Both the position numbers and the translations under genes were made by a program. Below, one piece after another: positions 17,781 to 26,804 of a stretch of 64,000 nucleotides of DNA. Below the pieces are notes generated by a model, which saw only the letters and a program-made list of their open reading frames with translations, made no database searches and was not told where the DNA came from. Origin of the DNA: Bacteroidales bacterium (GTDB taxonomy: Bacteria > Bacteroidota > Bacteroidia > Bacteroidales > Muribaculaceae); NCBI GenBank assembly GCA_910575615.1, contig CAJTEX010000003.1, positions 103,584 through 167,583 on the forward strand. Direction: 5' to 3'. Each line of letters opens with the position of its first letter. The first letter of the stretch is position 1.

Positions 17781-19217
17781 TCACTGGAAGCTGTCGTCGG
17801 CTCCCCATACTCCCGACAGACGGTCTTTTAGGATTCCGAAAATCGATGAACGGCGGCCGCCGCCGCGGTTTTCGTCATCATCGTCGTCGTCATCGGATTT
17901 TTTCTTTCGTTTGCCGGATTTCTCCTTCTTTCTCGAGGGGCTGGGGTCGTCATCATCGTCGTCGTAGCCGCGTCCGATGCGTGAGCCTTCCTCGCCGTCA
18001 TCCTCGCCATCCTCGGCGTAGATGTCCTCGTAAGAGCCGTTGCCACGGCGGGCGGGATGCTCATCCTCGGCTGGGGGGAACTCGATGCATTCTGCCTCGG
18101 GAAGCTTTGACGCGGCCAGCAGCAGCGAGATCACGTCGAGATTGTCGGCGGGATGGATGGCACCGTCTGAGATGCGCACCGGGCCTTGCACTGAGCCCAT
18201 CCTGACCTTCATCTTCCCCTGCTTGCCCAGCAGGTCGTTGAATCCGCGCAAGCGCGAGCCTCCGCCGACAATCACTATGCCGCCGGGGAGGTCGGCAGCT
18301 TTCAGACCTGCGTATTCGATCTGGGCGAGGATGTTCTGTATGATTTCTGCGGCGCGGGCGTGGACATAGTTGTTGACCTCTGTGTAGTCTATGCCGTCGG
18401 CCCCCGGGCGGCGTATCCCCTCGGGGGGCATCGCGTTGCCCGAATTGCGCTTGATTTCGTCGGCGCGTTCCTCGATGTAGTTGAGCGATGTCAGGTCGAT
18501 GGTGATGTTGCGTGAGCCCATCGGGAGGGTCACGAGGTAGACCGGAGCGCCGTTTTTGTATATCGCCACGGTGGTGGTCTCTGCCCCGAAGTCGACGAAG
18601 AGACATCCCAGGCGGCGTTCGTCATCGGTCAGCGCCATGGCCGCCTCTGCCAGCGGGCGGACAATGTAGCCGTTGATGTCGAATCCGAGACGCTCGGCGA
18701 GCACGCGGCGGAGCATGCGTTTTATCTGGGGCATGCAGCTCACGGCTGCCATACGCGCGCCAAGCTGCTGGCCGTATGAGCCGACGGGGTTGTTTTGCGC
18801 CTTGTTGTCGACGGCGAACCGCACCGGGACCACGTCCACGACGTCGCGCGACGTGTCGACCATCGTCTCGGCCTTGGCCTTGAGGTCGGCCACGAGCTGG
18901 GCGGTGATTTCCATCTCCGCCGGCAGGGTGGTCGACACCTCCACTATCTTGCTTGAAAGCGATTTGCCTCCGAGGCCGACATACACCCCGGTGATGGTGG
19001 CGTCTTTGAGGCGGGGATACGCCTCAAGGCGTTCGCAGACGCGGCTGATGGCATTGCTGACATCGACATTCTGTATGCAGCCGTAGCGGACCGAGTCGAT
19101 GAGTTTCTCCTCTTCGGCGGCGATGACATCTACCATCCCCGCTTCGTCGGCCATTGCGACGGCCCCTCGTATCTTGGAACTGCCTATTTCGATGGCAACT
19201 ATATATCTTTCTGGCAT
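17781..19217 (-). CDS. ftsA: Cell division protein FtsA with a charge-segregated tail
   Basis: A 478-residue actin-like protein that tethers FtsZ filaments to the membrane. N-terminal YIVAIEIGSSKIRGAVA and central phosphate-binding segments (CLFVDFGAETTTVAIY, GGIVIVGGGSRLRGF) define the ATPase fold. Unusually, residues about 385-450 form a low-complexity linker with Asp runs (about 419-424 and 442-448) on either side of a Lys/Arg-rich block. It ends in SSIFGILKDRLSGVW, a plausible membrane-binding amphipathic helix. The linker DNA is a GAC/GAT trinucleotide repeat (17872-17896 and 17947-17965). The gene lies between ftsQ and ftsZ as usual. Confidence 0.97.
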   Translation of the reverse strand: MPERYIVAIEIGSSKIRGAVAMADEAGMVDVIAAEEEKLIDSVRYGCIQNVDVSNAISRVCERLEAYPRLKDATITGVYVGLGGKSLSSKIVEVSTTLPAEMEITAQLVADLKAKAETMVDTSRDVVDVVPVRFAVDNKAQNNPVGSYGQQLGARMAAVSCMPQIKRMLRRVLAERLGFDINGYIVRPLAEAAMALTDDERRLGCLFVDFGAETTTVAIYKNGAPVYLVTLPMGSRNITIDLTSLNYIEERADEIKRNSGNAMPPEGIRRPGADGIDYTEVNNYVHARAAEIIQNILAQIEYAGLKAADLPGGIVIVGGGSRLRGFNDLLGKQGKMKVRMGSVQGPVRISDGAIHPADNLDVISLLLAASKLPEAECIEFPPAEDEHPARRGNGSYEDIYAEDGEDDGEEGSRIGRGYDDDDDDPSPSRKKEKSGKRKKKSDDDDDDDENRGGGRRSSIFGILKDRLSGVWGADDSFQ

Positions 19218-19281
19218 TTATGGTTGGAGTTTAGCGTTTGAAGTTGTGAGTCATGTTAAGGCGCGGAGAGTGAGATGGGTT

Positions 19282-20139
19282 TCAGTGGCTGACGGCAGTG
19301 GTGTCGGAGTCGGTGGCCACGAGCATGGAGTTGATGTCCTCCTCCTCTATGTCCCCCTCCTGGTCGAAACGTATCGCCGGTTCGGGTATCGACTTCGCCC
19401 TGCGTGTCGCGACCACCTGGCCGGCCCATTTGACGGATATAGTGTCGTAGTATTCCCAGCCTTTGATGGGCATCACCTTGCGGTACATCGTCATCACTCT
19501 TGTGAGCTTGTCGGGGATGTCGGATGTGTCGCCGAGGTTGACGACATGGCCGCGAATGAGTGGCACCAGTATTATGTCGCGGGTATGGGGGTCGACCATC
19601 ACCTGGCTGGTGATGGCGTTCCACTGCGGGTCGGAGTGGAGGCACTCTACCAGCGGAATCAGCGAGGCCGGGGAGTGGATGCTGTCGAAGTTGCCCGAAA
19701 TCACGGGCACATCGATGTGGTATCGGGCGTTGGCCGTCAGCCTCTTGCCGTCGCGGTTGATGTAGTAGGAGTTGCCTTTGAAGTCGAAGACCCTCGCCAT
19801 CGGTATCATCGGCATCAGGGTGAGCCTGATGGTGTTGTCGGGCATCCTCTCCACCATCGCGCTCTCGATGTTGACCACTCCAGAGAGGCGGTCTTCGATT
19901 TTCTGGAGGTTGATTGACGAGGCAGGGCGGTCGGTGTCGTCGAGCGACCACTCTTTGAGCAGGCGACGGACCTCGGCCTGGGTGACGAAATCGCGTGAGC
20001 CGTCATCCTGGAGTATGCGGATGTCGAACCCGCGGCATTTGTCGCGGGCCGATTGCTGGTTGGCCATCACCACCGCCACGCCGATGTAGGCGACAAGCAG
20101 CAGGGCCATCAGGCAACGTATGACACCTTTTTTCGTCAT
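19282..20139 (-). CDS. ftsQ: Cell division protein FtsQ
   Basis: A 285-residue bitopic protein that links early and late divisome parts. A short basic N-terminus (MTKKGVIR) is followed by one membrane helix (about residues 8-25). The periplasmic POTRA-like region begins near CRGFDIRILQDDGSRDFVTQ and includes the strand NIESAMVERMPDNTIRLTLM typical of FtsQ/DivIB. Sequence conservation in this family is low, so the call rests on topology, the POTRA-like pattern and the position between murC and ftsA. Confidence 0.93.
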   Translation of the reverse strand: MTKKGVIRCLMALLLVAYIGVAVVMANQQSARDKCRGFDIRILQDDGSRDFVTQAEVRRLLKEWSLDDTDRPASSINLQKIEDRLSGVVNIESAMVERMPDNTIRLTLMPMIPMARVFDFKGNSYYINRDGKRLTANARYHIDVPVISGNFDSIHSPASLIPLVECLHSDPQWNAITSQVMVDPHTRDIILVPLIRGHVVNLGDTSDIPDKLTRVMTMYRKVMPIKGWEYYDTISVKWAGQVVATRRAKSIPEPAIRFDQEGDIEEEDINSMLVATDSDTTAVSH

Positions 20140-20163
20140 CTTACTTAAGGGCTGTCTGAGGGG

Positions 20164-21525
20164 TTACTTCCTGAGCTGTTCGACAAGCTTGGGCACCTCG
20201 GCGCCGATGTCGCCTGCCCCGGCTGTCAACAGGATGTCAAAGTTACGGTTTTTTATCGTCGGAATCAAGTCCTTCAGGGGAATAAGTGTCTTTTTTTCGA
20301 CGTTCATCTTGTCAAAAATGATTTGAGAGGTCACTCCAGGGATGGGTTCCTCACGGGCCGGGTATATGTCGAGCAGCACTACCTCGTCGGCCAGCGAGAG
20401 GGCCTCGGCGAAACCAGGCGCGAAGTCGCGGGTGCGGGTGTAGAGGTGGGGCTGGAATGCGACGGTCAGCTTGCGGTAGGGATAGAGGGCCTTGATGGAT
20501 GAAATCGAGGCCTTCAGCTCGTCGGGATGGTGGGCGTAGTCGTCGATTACGATGCGTTCGCCGTCGTCGAGTACTTTCTGGAACCTGCGCTCTGCCCCAA
20601 GGAATGAGCCGATGGCCTCGCGGGCCTTGGCAGCGTCGAATGTGCCGGTCAGCCAGCATGCGGCCAGCGCTGCCACGGCGTTATCGATGTTGATTTCCAC
20701 CGGCACACCGAGGGAGATGTTGCGGACTGTGCCCTCGGGATGCACGAAGTCGAATGAAATCACTCCGTGGCCCTGGCGGATGTATGAGGCGTGGAAGTCA
20801 CCCTCGTCGCGGGAGTAGGTGTAGACCCTGACCCCTTGCTGTGGCCGGGGGGTGAGCTTCATGTCGGTGTGGAGCAGCAGGGCCCCGCCGGGAGTGACAA
20901 GTTCGGTGAAGCGGGCGAATCCCTCGAGGTATTCCTCCTCGCTGCCGTATATGTCGAGATGGTCGGGGTCGGTGGAGGTGACCACGGCAATGTAGGGGGT
21001 GAGCTGATGGAATGATCGGTCAAACTCATCGGCCTCCACGACAGAGAATGGGCTGGTGGGCGAGAGCAGGAAGTTTGAGCCATAGTTGCGGGCCACACCG
21101 CCGAGGAAGGCGTTGCTGCCTGTCCCCTGGGTCTGGAGTATGTGGGCGGCCATTGTCGAGGTGGTAGTCTTGCCGTGGGTGCCGGCGAAACACAGCGATT
21201 TCGACGCGCGGGTGATCATGCCGAGAACGACGGCGCGTTTCACAACCTCGAAGCCATTGGCACGGAACCATGACAGGATATTGTTGTCGTCATGTATCGC
21301 CGGGGTGTACACCACCAGGGTGTCTGCCGGGTCGCGGAAAGCGTCGGGGATGGTGGCAACATCGTCAGTGAAGGTGATTTCCACCCCCTCCTTCTCCAGA
21401 GCGTCGGTCAGCTCGGAGGGTGTGCGGTCATATCCGGCCACTTTTCGGCCTTTTGACAGGAAATATCTTTCGAGGGCGGCCATTCCTATGCCCCCTGCGC
21501 CTACGAAATAGATGTTGGCTTTCAT
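20164..21525 (-). CDS. murC: UDP-N-acetylmuramate--L-alanine ligase
   Basis: A 453-residue cytoplasmic Mur ligase that adds L-alanine to UDP-MurNAc using ATP. The N-terminal UDP-binding Rossmann loop IYFVGAGGIGMAALERY, the ATP-binding P-loop AGTHGKTTTSTMAA (about residues 115-128), the central DEFDRSF and the C-terminal IDDYAHHPDELKASI segments are all present and in order. Length is normal. It starts 11 bases after murG and leads into ftsQ with a 24-base gap. Confidence 0.98.
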   Translation of the reverse strand: MKANIYFVGAGGIGMAALERYFLSKGRKVAGYDRTPSELTDALEKEGVEITFTDDVATIPDAFRDPADTLVVYTPAIHDDNNILSWFRANGFEVVKRAVVLGMITRASKSLCFAGTHGKTTTSTMAAHILQTQGTGSNAFLGGVARNYGSNFLLSPTSPFSVVEADEFDRSFHQLTPYIAVVTSTDPDHLDIYGSEEEYLEGFARFTELVTPGGALLLHTDMKLTPRPQQGVRVYTYSRDEGDFHASYIRQGHGVISFDFVHPEGTVRNISLGVPVEINIDNAVAALAACWLTGTFDAAKAREAIGSFLGAERRFQKVLDDGERIVIDDYAHHPDELKASISSIKALYPYRKLTVAFQPHLYTRTRDFAPGFAEALSLADEVVLLDIYPAREEPIPGVTSQIIFDKMNVEKKTLIPLKDLIPTIKNRNFDILLTAGAGDIGAEVPKLVEQLRK

Positions 21526-21536
21526 TGCAAGAATTT

Positions 21537-22643
21537 TTAGCGGTTGATGATATGGAGCAGACGGTCCACGATTTTCTCATCGGCGGCTGGGAGGGCCATC
21601 TTGCGGGCGTTCTCCGAAATCGCGCGCCTGCGTGACTCGTCTTTCAACAAACACAATACGGTACGGGAAAGTTCATCGCGGCAGTCCTTGTCGAGAATCA
21701 TCACTGCCGCGTCGCGCGCGGCGAGGGCCTCGGCGTTTTTGCGCTGGTGGTCTTCGGCGACGTTGGGGGAGGGGACAAGCACCGATGGCACCCCGGTGAG
21801 CTGTATCTCGCTGATGGTGGAGGCTCCGGCGCGGGAGACGATGATGTCGGCCCCCCGATAGACCAGGTCCATGCGGCTCACGAATGGCATCGCCTGGAAT
21901 CTCTCGCTGCCCCATTTCTCCATGAGCGGCGCGGCGAATGCCCGGCAGTCGTCGGCATACAGCTTGCCGGTCTGCCACAGTACAGACGCTCCAGACTCGA
22001 GGATGGGCTTGACGGCGAGAAACATGGCCTCGTTGATGGTGCGCGCGCCCAGGCTGCCGCCGACCACCACCACCAGGGGGCGCGACGGGTCGAAGCCGAG
22101 GGCCTTGCGGGCTTCGTCGGCCGGCGTTGAGGCTGTGGCTATCTCGTGGCGCACTGGGTTGCCCGTCTTTGTGATGGCTTCGGCGGGGAAAAACCGCTCC
22201 ATGCCGTCATAGGCCACGCAGATGGCTTTGGCTTTCTTGGCGAGGAGCTTGTTGGTCACCCCGGCATATGAGTTCTGCTCCTGCAGCAGGGTGGGGATGC
22301 CCCTCTTCTGGGCCTCTTTCAGCATAGGCCCGGAGGCATAACCTCCGACACCCACACACGCGTCGGGGGCGAAATCTTTCAGCACCTTGCGGGCCAGGCG
22401 CATGCTCTTCCACAACTTGAGCAGCACCTTGAAGTTGCGCCAGGGGCGTTTGCGGTCGAATCCGGCCACAGGCAGGCCGACAATCTCGTAGCCTGCGGCG
22501 GGGACGCGCTCCATCTCCATGCGGCCAAGCGCGCCGACAAACAGTATCCGGGTCGACGGGTCGCGGCGGCGCAACGCGTTGGCGATTGAGAGCGCCGGGA
22601 ATATATGTCCTCCGGTACCACCACCGGAAATAAGTATTTTCAT
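21537..22643 (-). CDS. murG: UDP-GlcNAc:undecaprenyl-PP-MurNAc-pentapeptide GlcNAc transferase
   Basis: A 368-residue GT28 enzyme that turns lipid I into lipid II at the inner membrane face. The start MKILISGGGTGGHIFPALS carries the first glycine-rich loop. The second, VVVGGSLGARTINEAM, and the donor-binding segment ISRAGASTISEIQLTGVPSVLVP, written here without gaps except for one uncertain residue, are typical of MurG. An open frame extends 43 codons upstream but overlaps ftsW and shows no conserved residues, so 22643 is the start. It follows ftsW by 34 bases. Confidence 0.98.
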   Translation of the reverse strand: MKILISGGGTGGHIFPALSIANALRRRDPSTRILFVGALGRMEMERVPAAGYEIVGLPVAGFDRKRPWRNFKVLLKLWKSMRLARKVLKDFAPDACVGVGGYASGPMLKEAQKRGIPTLLQEQNSYAGVTNKLLAKKAKAICVAYDGMERFFPAEAITKTGNPVRHEIATASTPADEARKALGFDPSRPLVVVVGGSLGARTINEAMFLAVKPILESGASVLWQTGKLYADDCRAFAAPLMEKWGSERFQAMPFVSRMDLVYRGADIIVSRAGASTISEIQLTGVPSVLVPSPNVAEDHQRKNAEALAARDAAVMILDKDCRDELSRTVLCLLKDESRRRAISENARKMALPAADEKIVDRLLHIINR

Positions 22644-22677
22644 AATCAGGTAATCGAAATCAGTTGGAATATCGCTG

Positions 22678-24003
22678 TCACAGCCCCTTATCGTTGGCCA
22701 GGGGGTTGGCGGCAATGAAGTTGGAGGGAAGCTCGGCAATCTCGGCGCGGATGGCCTTGGCGTCTGCGTCACGCTTGACCGCCGTGCGGCTGACGGAGAG
22801 CATTATGCCGAAGGCTATCGATGTCACCAGTATCGAGGAGCCTCCTTTGGAAATCAGGGGCAGAGGCTGGCCCGAGACGGGAAACACCCCCGTGACAATC
22901 GCCATGTGGAACAGGGCCTGCAGCACGATGAATACCGCCATGCCCATTATCAGCAGTGTGGGCAGCGCGCTGCGGCAGTTGGCGGCGATAGCCCCGGCGC
23001 GGCCGAGCAGGGCGAGGTATAGGGCCAGCAGCAGGAAGCCGCCGATGAAGCCCCAGTCCTCGACGATGATGGCGTAGATGTAGTCTGAGAAAGCCAGCGG
23101 CAGGCGGGCTGTCTCGCGGGAGTTGCCCGGCAGCACCCCGTGCCAGGAGCCGTTGGCCTGGGCCATGAATGAATACATCTCCTGGCGGTTGAGGGCGGTG
23201 ATGGGCTGGGCGTATTTGGGAATGGTGTCGCCGACCCCGAGCCAGCGTTTGACGCGTCCCATCTGGGTGGCCTGGCGGTCGATGGTGGCCGTCTCCCCCT
23301 TGAAGTTCTTTCCGGTCTCGGTGATGTAGGCTATCTCCTCCTCCGACATCTTGTCACGGGATGACTTGTACAAGGCCCCGGCACCCCCGATAGCTCCATA
23401 GCACACGAGCACAATCATGAATTTGCGCAACTGTATGCCTCCGATGAGCATCATCGCCATCGAGATGCCCATGAGCAGCAGGGTGTTGGTGAGACCTTGT
23501 GAGAAAAGCAACCCGCTGGCGAGCAGCACGAAGGCGGCGCAGATGGACACGCCGGTGGTGGTCACACCTCTTTTTTCCTGGTTGAAGGCCACGACGTAGG
23601 CTATCACAAGCACCACGGCCAGTTTCAGCAACTCGGCCGACTGCAGGGCTATGCCGAACAGAGACATCGACCGACGCGCGCCGTTGATTACCTGTCCTTT
23701 GAAGAGCACATACACGGCGATAATCAGGGCGAACCCGACGAACACTGGGGTCAGCGGTATGAGCCATTTGAATTTCATGCGCGACAGGCCGAGGGTGACC
23801 CCGAAGCCGAGCAGCAGCATCATGGCGTGGCGCAGCAGCGGGCCGAAGACGTTGGAGGCCTGCACCTCGCGTGACGAGGCGCTGTAAAGTTCGACGACTG
23901 AAATCGCGATGAGGGCTATGTATATGGCCCAGATGTATTTGTCGGCCTTGCGGGGCTGGTCTTCAGCCTGGAGCGGCGCGGAGGGGATGTTGGCTTTTTC
24001 CAT
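22678..24003 (-). CDS. ftsW: Peptidoglycan glycosyltransferase FtsW (SEDS family)
   Basis: A 441-residue polytopic membrane protein that polymerises lipid II at the septum together with FtsI. About ten membrane helices are visible. SEDS hallmarks include the long periplasmic loop (about residues 205-290) with RVKRWLGVGDTIPKYAQ and the C-terminal motif TGVFPVSGQPLPLISKGGSS. The cytoplasmic N- and C-termini are hydrophilic. It sits between murD and murG as expected for the dcw cluster. Confidence 0.97.
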   Translation of the reverse strand: MEKANIPSAPLQAEDQPRKADKYIWAIYIALIAISVVELYSASSREVQASNVFGPLLRHAMMLLLGFGVTLGLSRMKFKWLIPLTPVFVGFALIIAVYVLFKGQVINGARRSMSLFGIALQSAELLKLAVVLVIAYVVAFNQEKRGVTTTGVSICAAFVLLASGLLFSQGLTNTLLLMGISMAMMLIGGIQLRKFMIVLVCYGAIGGAGALYKSSRDKMSEEEIAYITETGKNFKGETATIDRQATQMGRVKRWLGVGDTIPKYAQPITALNRQEMYSFMAQANGSWHGVLPGNSRETARLPLAFSDYIYAIIVEDWGFIGGFLLLALYLALLGRAGAIAANCRSALPTLLIMGMAVFIVLQALFHMAIVTGVFPVSGQPLPLISKGGSSILVTSIAFGIMLSVSRTAVKRDADAKAIRAEIAELPSNFIAANPLANDKGL

Positions 24004-24038
24004 TCGGAGGAGAAGATGAGGGTGGGGGGTGTGGTGAA

Positions 24039-25451
24039 TCAGTTGTTGTCGATGAGGCGGCGGACAGCTTCCTTGAACTGGCGGCCCCGGTCTTCATAGC
24101 TCTTGAAGAGGTCGAAAGAGGCGCAGCATGGCGAGAGAAGCACAGTGTCGTCTTTCTCGGCCATCATCCGGCATGTCTCCACCGCCTCGTCGAGCGAACC
24201 TGTGGAAACCACCTTGTCGACATGGCCGGTGAAGAAGTCTACGATTTTCTCGTTGTGGAGGCCCATCGCCACTATGGCCTTGACCTTTTTCTTGACCAGC
24301 GGGAGTATCTCGGAGTAGTCATTGCCTTTGTCCTTGCCGCCGAGAATCAGGATGGTCGACTTTGAGTCGGGCATCGATTCGAGGGCATACCAGCAGGAAT
24401 TGACGTTGGTGGCCTTGGAGTCGTTGATCCAGCGCACCCCGTCGAGCTCGCCTGCGGGTTCGAGCCGGTGTTCGACCCCCTCGAAGTTGGCCAGGGCATC
24501 ACGCAGGGAGTCCTTGCGTATGTCGAGCAGGCATGCGCTGAGTCCGGCGGCCATGGAGTTGAAGAGGTTGTGGAGGCCGTGGAGCGACAGGTCGGCGCGT
24601 GGCATCTCGAAATCCTCCTCAGGGGTGTTGATTATGACCTTGCCGTCTTTGTCGACCCATGCGGCGGAGTCTTCGTGGCGGTTCTCGGCGAAGGGGTAGA
24701 GGCGCGCCTCGGTCTCGAACTTGCGCAGCTGGGCGGTGATCACAGGGTCATCCTCCCAGAAAATGAACGCGTCAGCCGGGGTCTGGTTCTGGAGTATGCG
24801 GAACTTGGCGTTGATGTAGTTTTGCATCTCGAAGCCGTAGCGGTCGAGGTGGTCGGGGGTGATGTTGAGCAGCACCGCGATGTTGGCCCGGAAACGATAC
24901 ATGTTCTCGAGCTGGAAAGATGACAGCTCCACGACATACACGTCGTGGTCGCTCTCGGCCACCTGCCAGGCTAGCGATTTCCCGACATTGCCTGCCAGCC
25001 CGACATTCAGCCCCGCCTCGCGGAGGATGTGATGGATGAGCATTGTGGTGGTGGTCTTTCCGTTGGAGCCGGTTATGCAGACCATTTTGGCCGAGGTGTG
25101 GCGTCCGGCCAGCTCGATTTCGGATATTATCGGGGTGCCCTGCGCGGCGAGCTTCTGAACCAGCGGGGCGGTCGGGGGGATACCGGGCGATTTCACCACC
25201 TCGTCGGCGTTGAGGATGAAGGCCTCGGTGTGCCCCCCCTGCTCAAACGGGATGCCGCGCGAGGTCAGCTCTTCGGCGTAACAGGGGGCGATTGAGCCAG
25301 CGTCGGAGAGGAAGACATCCATCCCGAGCTTCTTGCCGAGGATGGCCGCGCCGACACCGCTCTCGCCGCCGCCCAGCACTACGAGCCTGTGGCCCTTGGC
25401 TTCAAGCTCGGGGCTTCCGGGATTCATGTTTTCATTCGAGATATAGTCCAT
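24039..25451 (-). CDS. murD: UDP-N-acetylmuramoyl-L-alanine--D-glutamate ligase
   Basis: A 470-residue Mur ligase that adds D-glutamate. It shows VVLGGGESGVGAAILGKKLG near the N-terminus, the ATP loop ITGSNGKTTTTMLIHH (about residues 128-143), the central ITPDHLDRYG, the asparagine-rich RWINDSKATNVNS and the C-terminal LLSPCCASFDLFKSYEDRG. All are MurD hallmarks. The ATG at 25451 is used; a second in-frame ATG eight codons later is possible. It starts 8 bases after mraY. Confidence 0.98.
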   Translation of the reverse strand: MDYISNENMNPGSPELEAKGHRLVVLGGGESGVGAAILGKKLGMDVFLSDAGSIAPCYAEELTSRGIPFEQGGHTEAFILNADEVVKSPGIPPTAPLVQKLAAQGTPIISEIELAGRHTSAKMVCITGSNGKTTTTMLIHHILREAGLNVGLAGNVGKSLAWQVAESDHDVYVVELSSFQLENMYRFRANIAVLLNITPDHLDRYGFEMQNYINAKFRILQNQTPADAFIFWEDDPVITAQLRKFETEARLYPFAENRHEDSAAWVDKDGKVIINTPEEDFEMPRADLSLHGLHNLFNSMAAGLSACLLDIRKDSLRDALANFEGVEHRLEPAGELDGVRWINDSKATNVNSCWYALESMPDSKSTILILGGKDKGNDYSEILPLVKKKVKAIVAMGLHNEKIVDFFTGHVDKVVSTGSLDEAVETCRMMAEKDDTVLLSPCCASFDLFKSYEDRGRQFKEAVRRLIDNN

Positions 25452-25459
25452 AAACGATG

Positions 25460-26725
25460 TCAGCGGATTTTAAGTGTTACGAAAGTGATGACGGCCAGGA
25501 ATATGCCGACAATCCAGAAACGGGTGACGATTTTCGACTCAGGGATGGCCTGGAGGGGCTTCTGGAGCAGAGCCTCTATGCCAGAGTTCCCGGCTTTCTG
25601 GAAATGATGGTGGAGGGGGGTCATCTTGAAGATGCGCCGCCCGGCCCCGTATTTGCGTTTGGTGTATTTGAAATATCCCACCTGGAGCATCACCGAGAGG
25701 TCTTCGACATAGAATATCGCGCAGAGCAGCGGCAGCAGCAGCTCCTTGTGGATGAGGATGGCCAGCACTGCGATGATGCCCCCGAGGGTCAGCGAGCCGG
25801 TGTCGCCCATGAATACCTGCGCCGGGAAGGCGTTGTACCACAGGAACCCGATCAGTGCCCCGATGAAAGCGGCGCAGAAGACCGAAAGCTCCTCGCTGCC
25901 TGGTATGTACATAATGTTGAGGTAGGATGAGTAGATGACCGAACCGCCGAGGTAGGCCATGACAGCGAGCGCCACGGCTATTATCGCCGAGCATCCGGCG
26001 GCGAGGCCGTCGAGGCCGTCGGTGAGGTTGGCCCCGTTGGAGGTGGCGGTGACGATGAAGATGGCCACGAGGATGAAAAGCACCCATCCTCCGGTCTGGG
26101 CGTGGTCGCCCAGCCACTGCGTGAAGTATGTGTAGTCGAAGTTGTTTTCCTTGACAAACGGGATGGTGGTCTGGGTGGCCTTGAGGTCTTCGGTCTCGTA
26201 AATCACCTCCTCGACCTCCATTGAAGTCTCGTTGATGACCTCATGGTTCTGGCGTATCACCATCTCGGGAGATGCCATCATGGTCAGGCCCACGATTAGG
26301 CCTAGGCCAACCTGGCCGATGATCTTGAACTTGCCGCTCATGCCGTCTTTGTTGTGGCGGGTCATCTTCAGGTAGTCGTCGGCGAATCCGAGCGCGCCGA
26401 GCCACAGGGTGGAGATGACCATCAGCAACATGTAGACATTGCCGAGTTTGCCGACAAGGAGGCAGGGGACGATTGTGGCCACGATGATGATGATGCCGCC
26501 CATTGTGGGGGTGCCGGTCTTCTTCATCTGCCCCTCGAGCCCAAGGTTGCGGACGATTTCGCCTACCTGCATCTTCTGCAGGCGGTCTATGATCCGGCGG
26601 CCGAAGACCATCGCTATGAAGAGCGACAGAATCAGCGCCGCCCCGGAGCGGAATGTGATATAGTCCATCAGGCGCGCGCCGGGAAACCCGGTGTCTTCGA
26701 GCCATTGGAAGAGGTAATATAGCAT
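25460..26725 (-). CDS. mraY: Phospho-MurNAc-pentapeptide transferase MraY
   Basis: A 421-residue polytopic enzyme that moves phospho-MurNAc-pentapeptide onto undecaprenyl phosphate, giving lipid I. The signatures PTMGGIIII, LGFADDYLKMTRHNKDGMS, NLTDGLDGLAAG and VFMGDTGSLTLGG with the HHHFQKAG loop (residues about 376-390) are present. A periplasmic insert at about residues 165-225, rich in acidic residues, makes it longer than the E. coli enzyme (360 residues), as is usual in Bacteroidota. It follows murE by 79 bases. Confidence 0.98.
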   Translation of the reverse strand: MLYYLFQWLEDTGFPGARLMDYITFRSGAALILSLFIAMVFGRRIIDRLQKMQVGEIVRNLGLEGQMKKTGTPTMGGIIIIVATIVPCLLVGKLGNVYMLLMVISTLWLGALGFADDYLKMTRHNKDGMSGKFKIIGQVGLGLIVGLTMMASPEMVIRQNHEVINETSMEVEEVIYETEDLKATQTTIPFVKENNFDYTYFTQWLGDHAQTGGWVLFILVAIFIVTATSNGANLTDGLDGLAAGCSAIIAVALAVMAYLGGSVIYSSYLNIMYIPGSEELSVFCAAFIGALIGFLWYNAFPAQVFMGDTGSLTLGGIIAVLAILIHKELLLPLLCAIFYVEDLSVMLQVGYFKYTKRKYGAGRRIFKMTPLHHHFQKAGNSGIEALLQKPLQAIPESKIVTRFWIVGIFLAVITFVTLKIR

Positions 26726-26804
26726 AGTCGGTGTAAAGCGAACGCGGTGGGGAAGGGTTTACAAACAAGCGTGTTGACTGGTGGGGGATGCTGGCGGTGT
26801 CAGG

